From Cherax quadricarinatus (lineage: Eukaryota; Arthropoda; Malacostraca; Decapoda; Parastacidae): a stretch of 64,000 nucleotides of DNA. The stretch's first letter is position 1. Each line of letters begins with the position of its first letter. The notes below the pieces were generated by a model, which was not told where the DNA came from, did no database searches, and saw only the letters and a list, made by a program, of their open reading frames with translations. Of this stretch, positions 46,926-58,167 are shown piece by piece. A program made the translations under genes and the position numbers. The DNA lies in contig NC_091298.1 of the NCBI RefSeq assembly GCF_038502225.1, positions 35,713,340 to 35,777,339 on the forward strand, written 5' to 3'.

Positions 46926-48055
46926 ACCTTCAACTTCTTTTCTAAAACTGTGATCTGGGGAGAATGTTGGGTGTGGGGGAGCCGCAGCCCTTTTGGAGAC
47001 CTGTGGAGAGCTTCTGTAAGGGGTGGAGATTGCAATGAGGGGGGTGGGGGTAGATGGTATAGTATGTGAGCTTCGGTTTAGATTGTTTGGTTGCATTGGG
47101 GTTGTCCTGGTTGGGATCCTTCTATGGGTAGTTCTGAAGGAGGTTGTGTTTGCTCTTCCTCCTGAGTCTGGGTTCTCCTTCTCATCTACATCATTGCTTC
47201 TCATTTCTCCTTGCGTCTTTGTACCCTCTCTTCCAGTTTCTACCTTTCTTCTTGTGTTGTGTCTCTGTCGAGGTACAGCCTCAGGTACTTCAGTGTGTCC
47301 ATTAGTTGTACTTTCTCTTGCAGGATCCTGCTTCGAGCTGATTCTGTCTTGAACATCACTTTGACTGGCCGGTTTTTTTCTCTGGCAAACCACCCAATTT
47401 TCAGAAAATTTGTCATCTAGGTCATGGCACCTAGAATAGCTTCTTTCTCCTCCAGTCTACTTGCTTCATAAGTTTCCCCTTCGACTTCCTGGAGCCCATC
47501 CCATGAGACGATTAAGATTTTTCATTGAAGCATTCCTTCCTTCAATCTCATCTCTAGCTGATACCCCTACACTCAATGGTCTGTCTTTTTACCTTCTCAG
47601 CTCTTCCTGGCCACTTCAGTGGCCTGTTAGAGAATCTGCATATAGCTTAGCTCCTTCATTGTCTTTAGTTCCCTCATTTGTTCTTGATGTGCTTCTCGTC
47701 TTTTCACGGTTTCCACGGTGGTCTGATAGTTTCTCTGCATACTGTACTTCTTTGTCCCCTACAATCGCCTCTTCTGTGACTTATATAGCAGTTCCTGATG
47801 TCATGCCTGTACTGTTCTTAGGTTCTATAGAGTGTTTCAGATTTTTTAGTTCTTCTTCTTCGCCCTGTATTTTAGCTTCTGCTGATATGGCTTGTATCTC
47901 CCATTTCCTGCTCTCAGCAGTTATCCTCTTCTTCATTTTCTTGCTGAGCACTTCTAGCTTCCTTCCCCTCTCTTCTTCACTTTTTGTCAGCTCTGCCTCC
48001 CAATCTTCCCTCCCAAGTTCATCCACCAGTCCACTGGTTCTCCATCCTGCTCATT
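46926..48055 (-). pseudogene. LINE A copy 2: ORF1 and start of ORF2, reversed inside LINE B
   Basis: On the minus strand, a coiled-coil-rich stretch (48026-47781: WEAELTKSEEERGRKLEVLS) and a charged, Thr/Pro-rich region (47393-47020) form ORF1. The ORF2 start follows near 46950 with VLEKKLKVWYTNAQGL, equivalent to VLERKLKEWCTNAGEI at 2530. ORF2 then stops within 50 bases as LINE B text resumes. The piece is therefore 3'-truncated, which is not the usual target-primed outcome and implies later deletion or another mechanism. Frames are broken. Confidence 0.65.
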
Positions 48056-48180
48056 GGTAGCCCATTTTTGTATCACAGAAGTAATGGAGCGAATGATGAT
48101 GAAAGTGTTTCTTTTTTATCATGTCACCCTGCTGCCTAAGTGGGAAACAACCGATGTGTTAGCAAAAACTAAAAATTAAA
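48056..48180 (+). other. LINE B 3' end, resumed
   Basis: The stretch GTAATGGAGCGAATGATGATG to CTGCCTAAGTGGGAAACAACC fits, from family memory, the distal 3' untranslated part of the LINE whose proximal part ends near 46925. Phrases either side of the reversed fragment (GCATTTGTATAC on the left, CATTTTTGTATCAC on the right) are similar, hinting at a target duplication. Confidence 0.55.
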
Positions 48181-48640
48181 AAAAATAATCTTAGTTTTTT
48201 AAATGAAATCACAAATATGAGTTGTCTAAATAACCAATGACTTCTCCAATAGAATGAAGATTCTCTGTTGTTCAAGCAAATAAAAAGTTACACTACAAAA
48301 TTTCAAGGTCAAGAAAGATTACACAGACTTGTCATTCTCATAGTTGAGTCAAATTCGTTGCAAAAATTTCAGAGCTAGTGAAAATTTAGCAGCAAAGTAA
48401 ATGACAATTTTGCTCAAAATTCAAAAAGAATTTCATTTAACTTTGCTTAAAATGACAAGTTAAATTTCACTGAGGTTTACAACTTTCCATTTTATTTGTT
48501 TAATTATTCAATAAAAATAAATATTTATTTTAATTTAATAAGCATAGTTTACCTTTGCTGAAACGTATATGCTGAAATGATCATCATAGCATTTTTTCAG
48601 GACATGCCACTGTGTTTTCCCCACATTGCAACTCATTATT
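48181..48640. other. AT-rich spacer
   Basis: No gene or repeat recognised. Confidence 0.45.
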
Positions 48641-48794
48641 CTAAGCCAGTGATTTGCAACTTTTTTTTTCAGAGATGGCACCAGCCTCAAGTGAAATATC
48701 TTATTCTGTGACACCACTAGTTAATTATATATTAGAACCGCTTCCCAAGAGTACTTGAACTTAATAATTAAAAAAATAATGATGATGATGATAA

Positions 48795-48852
<58 letters not shown>

Positions 48853-48878
48853 TATAATAATAATAATAATAATAATAA

Positions 48879-48909
<31 letters not shown>

Positions 48910-49600
48910 AAGAAAAAGAAGAAGAAGAAGCAGAAGAAGAAGAAGAAGAAGATGAAGAAGAAGAAGATGAAGAAGAAGAAGAAGAAGAAGAAGAAGAAGA
49001 AGAAATAGAATACAAATACATAAAACACACATGCGAAATATACAAGCCTGTTAGCGTAAGTAATACACAAGCATTATAGTAAAAATAAAATAAACAAAAC
49101 AATCAGAAACTAGTCTTCTTTAACATTTTAGTGAAATATATAGGCTTAGTGTGAGTGGCAGATCCTTTTGATATTAGGTGAAATATTGGACTTACATGCC
49201 CTTATTTCCTCCTCGATTGTTGCCTTTCCCTCTTGCTAGTTTTCATGTTTGTGAGCATGGAAAATCCCAACTCGCATTTTTTTTAGCAACTTGAGGATAT
49301 TCATTCTTAATCTCTATCCATAATTCGTCCAGAGGCACTTCCTAGTGCTTTAATTTCAGTTTTCCATCATTACGTGTTTCAATTAATTTCTCTTCTCTTG
49401 TAAGAATGTGCTTCGATGGGATGGATACCGAAATTTTTCTGCAATTATTTTAAGATGCTCTGAAATCAATGTCATGATTTGTTTATACTTTGTTGCAGAG
49501 AACATATGAGAACGTATCCATGGTGCCTTCCTTCACTTTGATAGCCCAAATTCATAATTTTTCTCTCAGTGCATTAATTTTGTGTGAGGAATGGTTTTAA
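48640..49600 (-). pseudogene. hAT/ZBED-type transposase C-terminal remnant
   Basis: On the minus strand near 49240-49330 the text reads ELWIEIKNEYPQVAKK, then ELGFSMLTNMKTSKRERQ, and after a frameshift TIEEEIRACKSNISPNIKR (to about 49150). This is the carboxy-terminal dimerisation-region pattern of hAT-family transposases and their ZBED/FAM200-like derivatives. Part of the end is separated by the microsatellites at 48778-49006; 48650-48720 may be its 3' untranslated tail. Frameshifts make it a pseudogene. The exact hAT subgroup is not resolved. Confidence 0.6.
48778..49006. repeat. Compound (ATA)n-(AGA)n microsatellite
   Basis: About 100 bases of AAT/ATA units run straight into about 125 bases of AAG/AGA units, with a few GAT and CAG interruptions. 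Poly-Ile, poly-Arg, poly-Leu and poly-Ser frames are artefacts. Confidence 0.97.
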
Positions 49601-50041
49601 ATGAGCTCAATGCCCACAGTATTCGCTCTCCGGCGCACACCTAGCGCCATATTGTTTTCTGAGTAGCTCGTCTGGGTAAGCAGTAGAGGGGTGCAAAGCA
49701 CGATCGCACTCTACCTCATCCAGGCAGCAAATGTGTGAACAGAGTTGCACAGAGTTATGAGACGTATAATCTTGCCCACCAACACAGACATACACTATCA
49801 AACACAGAGTCTAAATAACATGAGCAGACAGAAGAGAGACATGTTTCCTCAACGACGAACAGCGAGAGAAAGAGAGAGAAGCAAGGTCTGCAGATTCAGC
49901 GTCAGGTGACTCATAGCAACCTACCCCTGACAACAACTGCGAAACAAGCGAGAAGGTAGGTAGCAGCTTTGGCTGTCAATCAGAACTCTAAATCACCGGG
50001 AAAAATGAGAAGTGTACTTGTTACTTCTAACTTACATACTT
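49601..50041. other. Spacer without recognised gene
   Basis: Moderately GC-richer than its surroundings, with an AGAGAGAAAGAGAGAG run near 49865. Nothing recognised. Confidence 0.45.
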
Positions 50042-51900
50042 AAGCTAATAATATACCTAGAGTATACCTGGAGAGGGTTTCGGGGGTCAATGCCTCCTCG
50101 GCTCGGGCTGAGACCAGGCCTTGCAGTGGATCAGGGTCTGATCAACTAGGCTGTTACTGCTGGCTGCATGAAAACTGATGTACGAACCACAGGCCAGTTG
50201 ATCAGGTGCTGTCTTTAGGTGCCTGTCCAGTGCCTTCTTGAAGACAGCCAGGGATCTGTTGGTAATTCCCCTTATGTATGCTCGGAGGCAGTTGAACAGT
50301 CTTGGGCCCCGGACACTTATTGTGTTGTCTCTCAGTGTACTTGTGGTCCCCCTTGTTTTCGCTGGGAAAATGTTGCATCTCCTGTCGAGTCTTTTGCTTT
50401 CGTAGGGAGTGATTTTCGTGTGCAAGTTTGGTACTAATCCCTCTAGGATTTTCCAAGTGTATATTATCATGTATCTTTCTCACTTGCATTCCAGGGAATA
50501 CAAATCAAGGGACCTCAACCGTTCCCAGTAATTTAGGTCCTTTCTCGTACTTAAGTGTGCCGTGAAAGTTCGCTGTACATTCTCCAGGACAGCAATATTG
50601 CCTGCCTTAAAGGGGTAGTTAGTGTACAGCAGTATTCCAGCCTAGAAAGAACGAGTGATTTGAAGAGAATCATCCTGGGTTTGGGGTCCCTAGTTTTCAA
50701 GGTTCTCATTATCCATCCTATCATTTTTCTAGCAGATGAGGTCGATATATTGTTGTGGTCTATGAAGGCGAGATCCTCTGACATTGTCACTCCCATGTCC
50801 CTAACATTAGTTTTTCGCTCTATTGTGTGGTTAGAATTTGTTTTATATTCTTATAAAGTTTTAATTTTCTCAAGCTTTCCATGTCTGAGTAATTGAAATT
50901 TCTCTTCATTGATCTTCATATTGTTTTCTGTGGCACCATTTAAAGTTTTGGTTGATATCCGCTTGGAGTCTTGCGGTGTCTTCGATAGAGGACACTGTCA
51001 TGCCAATTCGGGTGTCACCCGCAAAGGAAGACACGGAACTATAGTTTACACCTCTAAATCAGATATGAGGATGAGAAACAGGATGGGAGCGAGTATAGTA
51101 CCTTGTGGAACAGAGCTTTTCTCTGTAGCTGCCTCAGACTTTACTCTGTCTACTATTACTCTTTTTGTTCTGTTTGTTAGGATGTTATAGATCCATCTAT
51201 AACATCTTCCCTTATCACGCATTTTGTGCGGTATTACACTGTGGTCGCACTTGTCAAAGATTTTCGCAAAGTCTGTGTATACTACATCTGCATTTTGTTT
51301 ATCCTCTAAAGTATCGAGGACCTTGTCATAGTGGTCCAGTAGCTGAGACAGGCAGGAGGGACCTAATCTAAACCCCGTGTTGCCCTGGGTTGTGTAATTT
51401 AGGTGGTTGGCGATCTTTCTTTTTAGAACCCTTTCAAAGATTTTTATGTTATGGGATGTTAGTGCTATCAGTCTGTATCAGTCCATGCTCCCTCTCCATA
51501 GAATGCTGAAGGCACGTGACAGGGGTTTCTTTCAATTCCACGAATCTGGGCCTGGAGCAGAGTGCATGGGTATGTCACTGATTGCCTTTTCGAAGTCTTG
51601 TGGTGTTAGGATAATATCAGAGATTTTTCAAATTACCAAATTTTGAGTCTCGGTAATAAAAAATTCATTTACATTGTCGTCCCTGGGTCTGGTTAACGGC
51701 TCGCTGAACTCTGAGTCATATTGGGACTTTAGTATCTCACTCATTTCTTTGCTGTCACCTGTGTATGTCCCATCTCGTCTAAGGAGAGATCCAGTACTGG
51801 ATGTTGTTTTCCCCTTAGATTTGCCATAAGAGAAGTATTTTGGGTTTCTTTCAGTTTTTTTGATGGCTTTAAGTCAAATACAGCATATTTTTTTTTCATT
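50042..51900 (-). pseudogene. LINE C, copy 2, 5'-truncated and decayed
   Basis: Minus-strand counterpart of the 3' half of LINE C. It starts inside the linker before reverse transcriptase (near 51870) and ends in the same CTCCAGGTATA-type 3' repeat near 50060. Parallel segments include SARKMIGWIMRTLKTRDPKP (near 50700) and ILEGLVPNLHTKITPYESKR (50450-50390), with the close equivalents in 53747-56854. Many frameshifts are present. 5' truncation is the usual result of incomplete target-primed reverse transcription. Confidence 0.88.
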
Positions 51901-51949
51901 TTAGCTATTAATGAAAACATCAGCAATATAAAATTATATGAAAACAATA

Positions 51950-53700
51950 TACATAATATTTACTGCGTATTTTCTCTGAGGGCAATTATATAAAATGGGA
52001 ATTATAAAAAATGAATGCATCAGTCGGTACACATCAGAGAGTGATTTTCTCTCATATATCTATTAAGTGTGAACATAATAATCTCCTGGTATTTGACAGG
52101 ATAATAAGTTGCCCAAAAGTCTCAGATTACCGGGCTCCAGACCCAGAAGCGGATTTGTTCCCCAAACTCCAAATGTGTTAGCTGTATGTGTGGAACCTAG
52201 AAGAAGAAAATCGAACTGATTAATGTATATTGCGCTTAATTACGACCCAAATTTTTCTAACCAATAGGCACACTGTCAGAGCCAAGAGTCCTTAATAATA
52301 TGGCCTTAATTTTGTGAAATAAGTGGAACCAATTTAGTCTCTTTGATTACTACGATGTACTAGATAGGAGAACGATTATTCAGTAACCCATTACTGGACA
52401 AGAACAGCCACCATTTTGTTCCTAAATGTACTTTGCTGGAGTCATAGATACTCGAACGGATGAGTCTTATTTTAACAAATATCAATCTTTAGTAGTAGGA
52501 GGACTGACATCATTCTATAGTTACTAGGTAACTATGAAAAGTTTATCACGAGTGGGTAAGCAAGTGTACCTAACTTCACATCCAACAAGATAGTTATGCC
52601 ACCACCACAGTAGTTTCCAAGGTAAATCTATGTAAACCAATCAAATGTTATCTATAATAAATCATTCAAGCATCCCTGATGGACACAGCACATCAGAAGC
52701 TTCAAGATGGGAGCAGTTGCACGTCAAGTAGAGATAATATGGACAGTTTCTTTAATCTTGTATATTTACCATTAATCTTGATAAGAACATCCTGACTTTG
52801 ATCCTTCAGAACCTGATCCAGTTTGTCAAGCGACTGGATTTTAGATTTAGAAAGATCTTTTTTGAGTCAATAAAACAACAATTTTTAGCAGAATAACCAC
52901 AAGTTCAACGAATATATTATGTGTCGACTAAGGCCATTTTTTACATAAAAAAAGTCTTTGAAAATTTTTGAAACGTTTTCTTCCCAACACGCAGATCAAA
53001 ATTCAAATTTAAACGAGTATTTAGTGATTAAGCCACAAAAATCATTAAAAAGTAATTATGTCAATGAATTATGCTTTCAACATTTGTAATTAAGCAAACT
53101 CTTTAAGTTGAATGTTAGTAATTAATCTATGTTGTGACAACTGTTAATTACTTATCACAATTATACCTCTAAAATATCCTATGGTTAACTGTAATTATGT
53201 TTCGTTCGTCGTTGTATCACAGTAATTAGCACATAATTAAGCTCTCAGCACACGTTGTAATTCATCATTATATCATATAAATAATTTTTAGTTTTGACAT
53301 AATTATGGAATATAGTTAACAACAGTAAATTCACTTTACTAATTGTAAACTTGAGTAACTTAATAGTAGTGATCAAATTACATTAGTCATTAACAATTAT
53401 ATAAAAATAAATTGAAGCTTTAAGCGCATTTTTAAACTATACTTAAATAGCCATAAATTAAATAGCCATAAATTAAATAGCAATAAATAAATTTTAAGTC
53501 CAACTATGGACTAATTTTAGTCATATAAAATTTATGTATTCCATTTGTGGGTGATTTCTCATTATCAATTCATTATTAGGTGTGAGCTATTATTACCTAC
53601 AAATGACAAATTAATTAAGTCATTAGGTTGTTACTTATAATTAGTGAACCCTCTGTCAGTTTATACAGTACTATTTACTTATCAGGCAGTCCATACACTT
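51950..53700. other. AT-rich intergenic stretch
   Basis: No open frame of note. A short tandem repeat of TAGCCATAAATTAAA occurs near 53448-53490. Nothing else is recognised in 1.7 kb. Confidence 0.5.
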
Positions 53701-53746
53701 TGCCAAGATGGTATACCTGGAGTTTACCTGGAGAGAGTTCCGGGGG

Positions 53747-56700
53747 TCAACGCCCCCGCGGCCCGGTCTGTGACCAGGCCTCCTGGTGGATCAGAGCCTG
53801 ATCAACCAGGCTGTTGCTGCTGGCTGCACGCAAACCAACGTACGAGCCACAGCCCGGCTGATCCGGAACTGACTTTAGGTGCTTGTCCAGTGCCAGCTTG
53901 AAGACTGCCAGGGGTCTGTTGGTAATCCCCCTTATGTGTGCTGGGAGGCAGTTGAACAGTCTCGGGCCCCTGACACTTATTGTATGGTCTCTTAACGTGC
54001 TAGTGACACCCCTGCTTTTCATTGGGGGGATGGTGCATCGTCTGCCAAGTCTTTTGCTTTCGTAGTGAGTGATTTTCGTGTGCAAGTTCGGTACTAGTCC
54101 CTCTAGGATTTTCCAGGTGTATATAATCATGTATCTCTCCCTCCTGCGTTCCAGGGAATACAGGTTTAGGAACCTCAAGCGCTCCCAATAATTGAGGTGT
54201 TTTATCTCCGTTATGCGCGCCGTGAAAGTTCTCTGTACATTTTCTAGGTCGGCAATTTCACCTGCCTTGAAAGGTGCTGTTAGTGTGCAGCAATATTCCA
54301 GCCTAGATAGAACAAGTGACCTGAAGAGTGTCATCATGGGCTTGGCCTCCCTAGTTTTGAAGGTTCTCATTATCCATCCTGTCATTTTTCTAGCAGATGC
54401 GATTGATACAATGTTATGGTCCTTGAAGGTGAGATCCTCCGACATGATCACTCCCAGGTCTTTGACGTTGGTGTTTCGCTCTATTTTGTGGCCAGAATTT
54501 GTTTTGTACTCTGATGAAGATTTAATTTCCTCATGTTTACCATATCTGAGTAATTGAAATTTCTCATCGTTGAACTTCATATTGTTTTCTGCAGCCCACT
54601 GAAAGATTTGGTTGATGTCTGCCTGGAGCTTTGCAGTGTCTGCAATGGAAGACACTGTCATGCAGATTCGGGTGTCATCTGCAAAGGAAGACACGGTGCT
54701 GTGGCTGACATCCTTGTCTATGTCTGATATAAGGATGAGGAACAAGATGGGAGCGAGTACTGTGCCTTGTGGAACAGAGCTTTTCACCGTAGCTGCCTCG
54801 GACTTTACTCTGTTGACGACTACTCTCTGTGTTCTGTTAGTGAGGAAATTATAGATCCATCGACCGACTTTTCCTGTTATTCCTTTAGCACGCATTTTGT
54901 GCGCTATTACGCCATGGTCACACTTGTCGAAGGCTTTTGCAAAGTCTGTATATATTACATCTGCATTCTTTTTGTCTTCTAGTGCATTTAGGACCTTGTC
55001 GTAGTGGTCCAATAGTTGAGACAGACAGGAGCGACCTGTTCTAAACCCATGTTGCCCTGGGTTGTGTAACTGATGGGTTTCTAGATGCGTGGTGATCTTG
55101 CTTCTTAGGACCCTTTCAAAGATTTTTATGATATGGGATGTTAGTGCTATTGGTCTGTAGTTCTTTGCTGTTGCTTTACTGCCCCCTTTGTGGAGTGGGG
55201 CTATGTCTGTTGTTTTTAGTAACTGTGGGACGACCCCCGTGTCCATGCTCCCTCTCCATAGGATGGAAAAGGCTCGTGATAGGGGCTTCTTGCAGTTCTT
55301 GATGAACACAGAGTTCCATGAGTCTGGCCCTGGGGCAGAGTGCATGGGCATGTCATTTATCGCCTCTTCGAAGTCATCTGGCGTCAGGATAACATCGGAT
55401 AGGCTTGTGTTAATCAAATTTTGTGGCTCTCTCATAAAAAATTCATTTTGATCTTCGACTCTCAGTCTGGTTAGCGGCTTGCTAAAAACTGAGTCATATT
55501 GGGACTTGAGTAGCTCACTCATTTCCTTGCTGTCATCTGTGTAGGACCCATCTTGTTTAAGTAGGGGCCCAATACTGGACGTTGTTCTCGATTTTGATTT
55601 GGCATAGGAGAAGAAATACTTTGGGTTTCTTTCGATTTCATTTATGGCTTTTAGTTCTTCCTGCGATTCCTGACTCCTAAAGGATTCTTTTAGCTTAAGT
55701 TCGATGCTTGCTATTTCTCTGACCAGTGTCTCCCTACGCATTTCAGATATATTGACCTCTTTTAGCCGCTCTGTTATTCTTTTCCGTCGCCTGTAAAGGG
55801 AGCGCCTGTCTCTTTCTGTTTTACATCTACTCCTCCTTTTTCTTAGAGGAATAAGCCTTGTGCATACATCGAGTGCCACCGAGTTAATCTGTTCTAGGCA
55901 TAAGTTGGGGTCTGTGTTGCTTAGTATATCTTCCCAGCTTATATCGGTTAGGACTTGGTTTACTTGGTCCCACTTTATGTTTTTGTTATTGAAGTTGAAT
56001 TTGGTGAATGCTCCCTCGTGACTAATCTCATTATGTCGGTCTGGGGCTCCGCGCATACATGACTGAACCTCAATTATGTTGTGATCTGAGTATATTGTTT
56101 TTGATATGGTGATATTTCTTATCAGATCATCATTGTTAGTGAAGATGAGGTCTAGTGTATTCTCCAGTCTAGTAGGCTCTATTATTTGCTGGTTTAAATT
56201 GAATTTTGTGCAGAGATTTAAAAGCTCGCGTGAGTGTGAGTTTTCATCAGAGCTGCCTCCTGGTGTTATTACTGCAACAATATTATTTGCTATATTCCTC
56301 CATTTTAGGTGCCTTAAGTTGAAATCCCCCAGGAGCAAGATGTTGGGTGCAGGAGCTGGAAGGTTTTCCAGACAGTGGTCAATTTTTAACAGCTGTTCCT
56401 GGAATTGTTGGGATGTTGCATCCGGAGGCTTGTAGACTATCACAATGACTAGGTTTTGGTTCTCGACCTTTACTGCTAAAACTTCCACTACATCATTTGA
56501 GGCATTTAGCAGTTCTGTGCAAACAAGTGACTCTGCAATGTACAGGCCAACCCCCCCCTTTTGCTTGTTCACTCGGTCACATCTGTATAGGTTGTAACCT
56601 GGGATCCATATTTCGTTGTCCAAGTGATCCTTTATGTGGGTCTCAGTGAAAGCCGCGAACATTGCCTTTGCCTCTGCAAGCAGTCCACGGATGAAAGGTA

Positions 56701-56854
56701 TTTTGTTGTTTGTTGCTGGCTTTAAACCCTGTATATTTGCAAAGAAGAATGTTATCGGACTGGTGGTATTGTTGGTACTGGGGGGGGATTTTTTTTCCGG
56801 CATTAGTATCTGTATCTGTTGGTTTGGAGTGGAGGCCATCGACTGTGGTTCCAC
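53747..56854 (-). CDS. LINE C ORF2: endonuclease and reverse transcriptase
   Basis: This intact 1035-residue frame encodes the polymerase that would copy the element by target-primed reverse transcription. The endonuclease domain spans about residues 33-265: FFFANIQG (Asn, 38), FTETHI (Glu, about 72), LLLGDFNLRHLKW (Asp and Asn, about 176-178) and YSDHNIIE (about 256). A basic linker follows (residues 335-365). Reverse transcriptase motifs are SAPGPDSWN (about 506), NYRPIALTS (565), VIYTDFAKAFDKCDH (palm A Asp, 637), SVPQGTVLAPILF (694) and catalytic SFADDTRI (724). The thumb and C-terminal region end in a Pro/Arg-rich tail. The first Met lies within the end of ORF1, in a different frame, overlapping by 52 bases, so re-initiation or coupled translation is likely. 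All catalytic residues I can check are present. Confidence 0.92.
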   Translation of the reverse strand: MEPQSMASTPNQQIQILMPEKKSPPSTNNTTSPITFFFANIQGLKPATNNKIPFIRGLLAEAKAMFAAFTETHIKDHLDNEIWIPGYNLYRCDRVNKQKGGVGLYIAESLVCTELLNASNDVVEVLAVKVENQNLVIVIVYKPPDATSQQFQEQLLKIDHCLENLPAPAPNILLLGDFNLRHLKWRNIANNIVAVITPGGSSDENSHSRELLNLCTKFNLNQQIIEPTRLENTLDLIFTNNDDLIRNITISKTIYSDHNIIEVQSCMRGAPDRHNEISHEGAFTKFNFNNKNIKWDQVNQVLTDISWEDILSNTDPNLCLEQINSVALDVCTRLIPLRKRRSRCKTERDRRSLYRRRKRITERLKEVNISEMRRETLVREIASIELKLKESFRSQESQEELKAINEIERNPKYFFSYAKSKSRTTSSIGPLLKQDGSYTDDSKEMSELLKSQYDSVFSKPLTRLRVEDQNEFFMREPQNLINTSLSDVILTPDDFEEAINDMPMHSAPGPDSWNSVFIKNCKKPLSRAFSILWRGSMDTGVVPQLLKTTDIAPLHKGGSKATAKNYRPIALTSHIIKIFERVLRSKITTHLETHQLHNPGQHGFRTGRSCLSQLLDHYDKVLNALEDKKNADVIYTDFAKAFDKCDHGVIAHKMRAKGITGKVGRWIYNFLTNRTQRVVVNRVKSEAATVKSSVPQGTVLAPILFLILISDIDKDVSHSTVSSFADDTRICMTVSSIADTAKLQADINQIFQWAAENNMKFNDEKFQLLRYGKHEEIKSSSEYKTNSGHKIERNTNVKDLGVIMSEDLTFKDHNIVSIASARKMTGWIMRTFKTREAKPMMTLFRSLVLSRLEYCCTLTAPFKAGEIADLENVQRTFTARITEIKHLNYWERLRFLNLYSLERRRERYMIIYTWKILEGLVPNLHTKITHYESKRLGRRCTIPPMKSRGVTSTLRDHTISVRGPRLFNCLPAHIRGITNRPLAVFKLALDKHLKSVPDQPGCGSYVGLRAASSNSLVDQALIHQEAWSQTGPRGR

Positions 56855-58059
56855 TCCAGGAATGACTGGATTTGGTGTACGATTTCTGCCATTTCCTGCC
56901 AGTTTTTTTTCCTTCCTGGCACTAAAAAACCTCTCCCTCTTGAGTGGCTGTGGCTACCCAGGTTTTCCCATGGCCAGGATGTTTTGTATCTTTTTGTCCC
57001 CTTTAGATGGTATGCCTGGCAATTTAAGTTATAGCACAGTCTTTCCTGTACTGAAGAGGTACACAGTTCAGGGTGAAAAAGCTTACAGGAAGGGAGTTTG
57101 CATTTTCCTGTTGTCATATGGGCATGGCATTTCCTAGGGTGGTCATAGTTGCACGTCCCATCTGTTTTTCCAGATTTCCCATGCCAGCAGATACCGAGTG
57201 CATAGTATGTGCACAGGCTTGGTTTCCGTTTGCCTTGGGTTTCTGTGACTGTATTCCCTGTTGGTGCATGTTTCCCTGTCTTACTTCTATCCTCCCTAGC
57301 ACCAACAATGGAGCTCCCACCAGTTGTTTTTGGTAATATATCCTCACTATTGCTAGTGGAGTCCTCTTGTTTGCTATTTCCTGCGGTATTTCTAGTTTGC
57401 AATATTGGTTTTATCTTATCTTTGACTACACTTGTTTCCCTACTATGGCTCCTGTCCCCTATGAGGTCATTTATATGTATTCCTTCCTGCGTATAATTCC
57501 CGACTACCTGGACAAAATCTCCAGCTTCACCATTACTGTCTCCCAGGACAGCATCTCCAGCTTCCCCATTACTGTCTCCCAGGACAGCATCTCCAGCTTC
57601 ACCATTACTGTCTCCCAGGACAGCACCTCCAGCTTCACCATTACTGTCTCCCAGGACAGCACCTCCAGCTTCCCCATTACTGTCTCCCAGGACAGCACTA
57701 TCAGCCCCCCATTTACTGACCAGGACATCATCTCCAGCCTTACAGTTTCTGACTACATGGCCAGTATCAAGGGCAGTACCATTCAGCCCGGACTTTTTAT
57801 GTTCCCATCTGTTGTAGAAAGCTTCCAGGTTTTCTATGAAAGCAGCTTTGATGTTGACCTCTTTTAATACCCTTGTGATTTTAGTCCACAGATTTATCTC
57901 ATTTGGGCATACCCAAAAACACTTCCCTGTTTTAATACTGCTTGTAGCTAGTTCTTGGATATCTGCACAAGGGGCGTGACACCAATTTCCACAGAAATGA
58001 CAATTTATGCATGTGGAAGCCCGTTTGTTTGACTGACCACAGACTACACACAGCTTCAT
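56803..58059 (-). CDS. LINE C ORF1: PHD-like finger, acidic tandem repeat, CCCH fingers
   Basis: A 418-residue intact frame. The start carries a PHD-like cysteine cluster (residues 4-51: CVVC, CINCHFCGNWCHAPC, CFWVC). Residues about 118-180 hold five near-perfect 12-residue repeats of VLGDSNGEAGGA. Three CCCH zinc fingers follow around residues 290-360, with spacings C-x7-C-x11-C-x3-H, C-x8-C-x4-C-x3-H and C-x8-C-x4-C-x3-H. The family role would be RNA or chromatin binding in the retrotransposition particle. PHD and CCCH fingers each occur in some LINE ORF1 proteins; their combination with a minisatellite-encoded linker is less usual. ORF2 overlaps its end by 52 bases. Start codon is the first Met after the 5' untranslated minisatellite. 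Confidence 0.88.
   Translation of the reverse strand: MKLCVVCGQSNKRASTCINCHFCGNWCHAPCADIQELATSSIKTGKCFWVCPNEINLWTKITRVLKEVNIKAAFIENLEAFYNRWEHKKSGLNGTALDTGHVVRNCKAGDDVLVSKWGADSAVLGDSNGEAGGAVLGDSNGEAGGAVLGDSNGEAGDAVLGDSNGEAGDAVLGDSNGEAGDFVQVVGNYTQEGIHINDLIGDRSHSRETSVVKDKIKPILQTRNTAGNSKQEDSTSNSEDILPKTTGGSSIVGAREDRSKTGKHAPTGNTVTETQGKRKPSLCTYYALGICWHGKSGKTDGTCNYDHPRKCHAHMTTGKCKLPSCKLFHPELCTSSVQERLCYNLNCQAYHLKGTKRYKTSWPWENLGSHSHSRGRGFLVPGRKKNWQEMAEIVHQIQSFLEWNHSRWPPLQTNRYRY
57525..57705 (-). repeat. 36-bp minisatellite within LINE C ORF1
   Basis: Five tandem 36-base units encode the VLGDSNGEAG(G/D)A repeat. Units differ by one or two substitutions that change Gly to Asp. Length is a multiple of three, so the frame is kept. 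Confidence 0.93.
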
Positions 58060-58167
58060 AATGATTTGAATGGTTGATTTACTGCAATTCTACTAGCAAC
58101 CTCTTGAATATTCTATTAATAACCTGCTAGGTGGTGCACAACGAAACCGTTTGAACCAGTCCAGGGT

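Noticed and set aside
47461..48060. A 199-residue plus-strand Ser/Leu-rich gene
   Set aside because: It is antisense to the coiled-coil ORF1 of LINE A copy 2.
48721..49102. Poly-Leu, poly-Ser, poly-Arg and poly-Phe open frames
   Set aside because: Translation of the ATA/AGA microsatellite in different frames.
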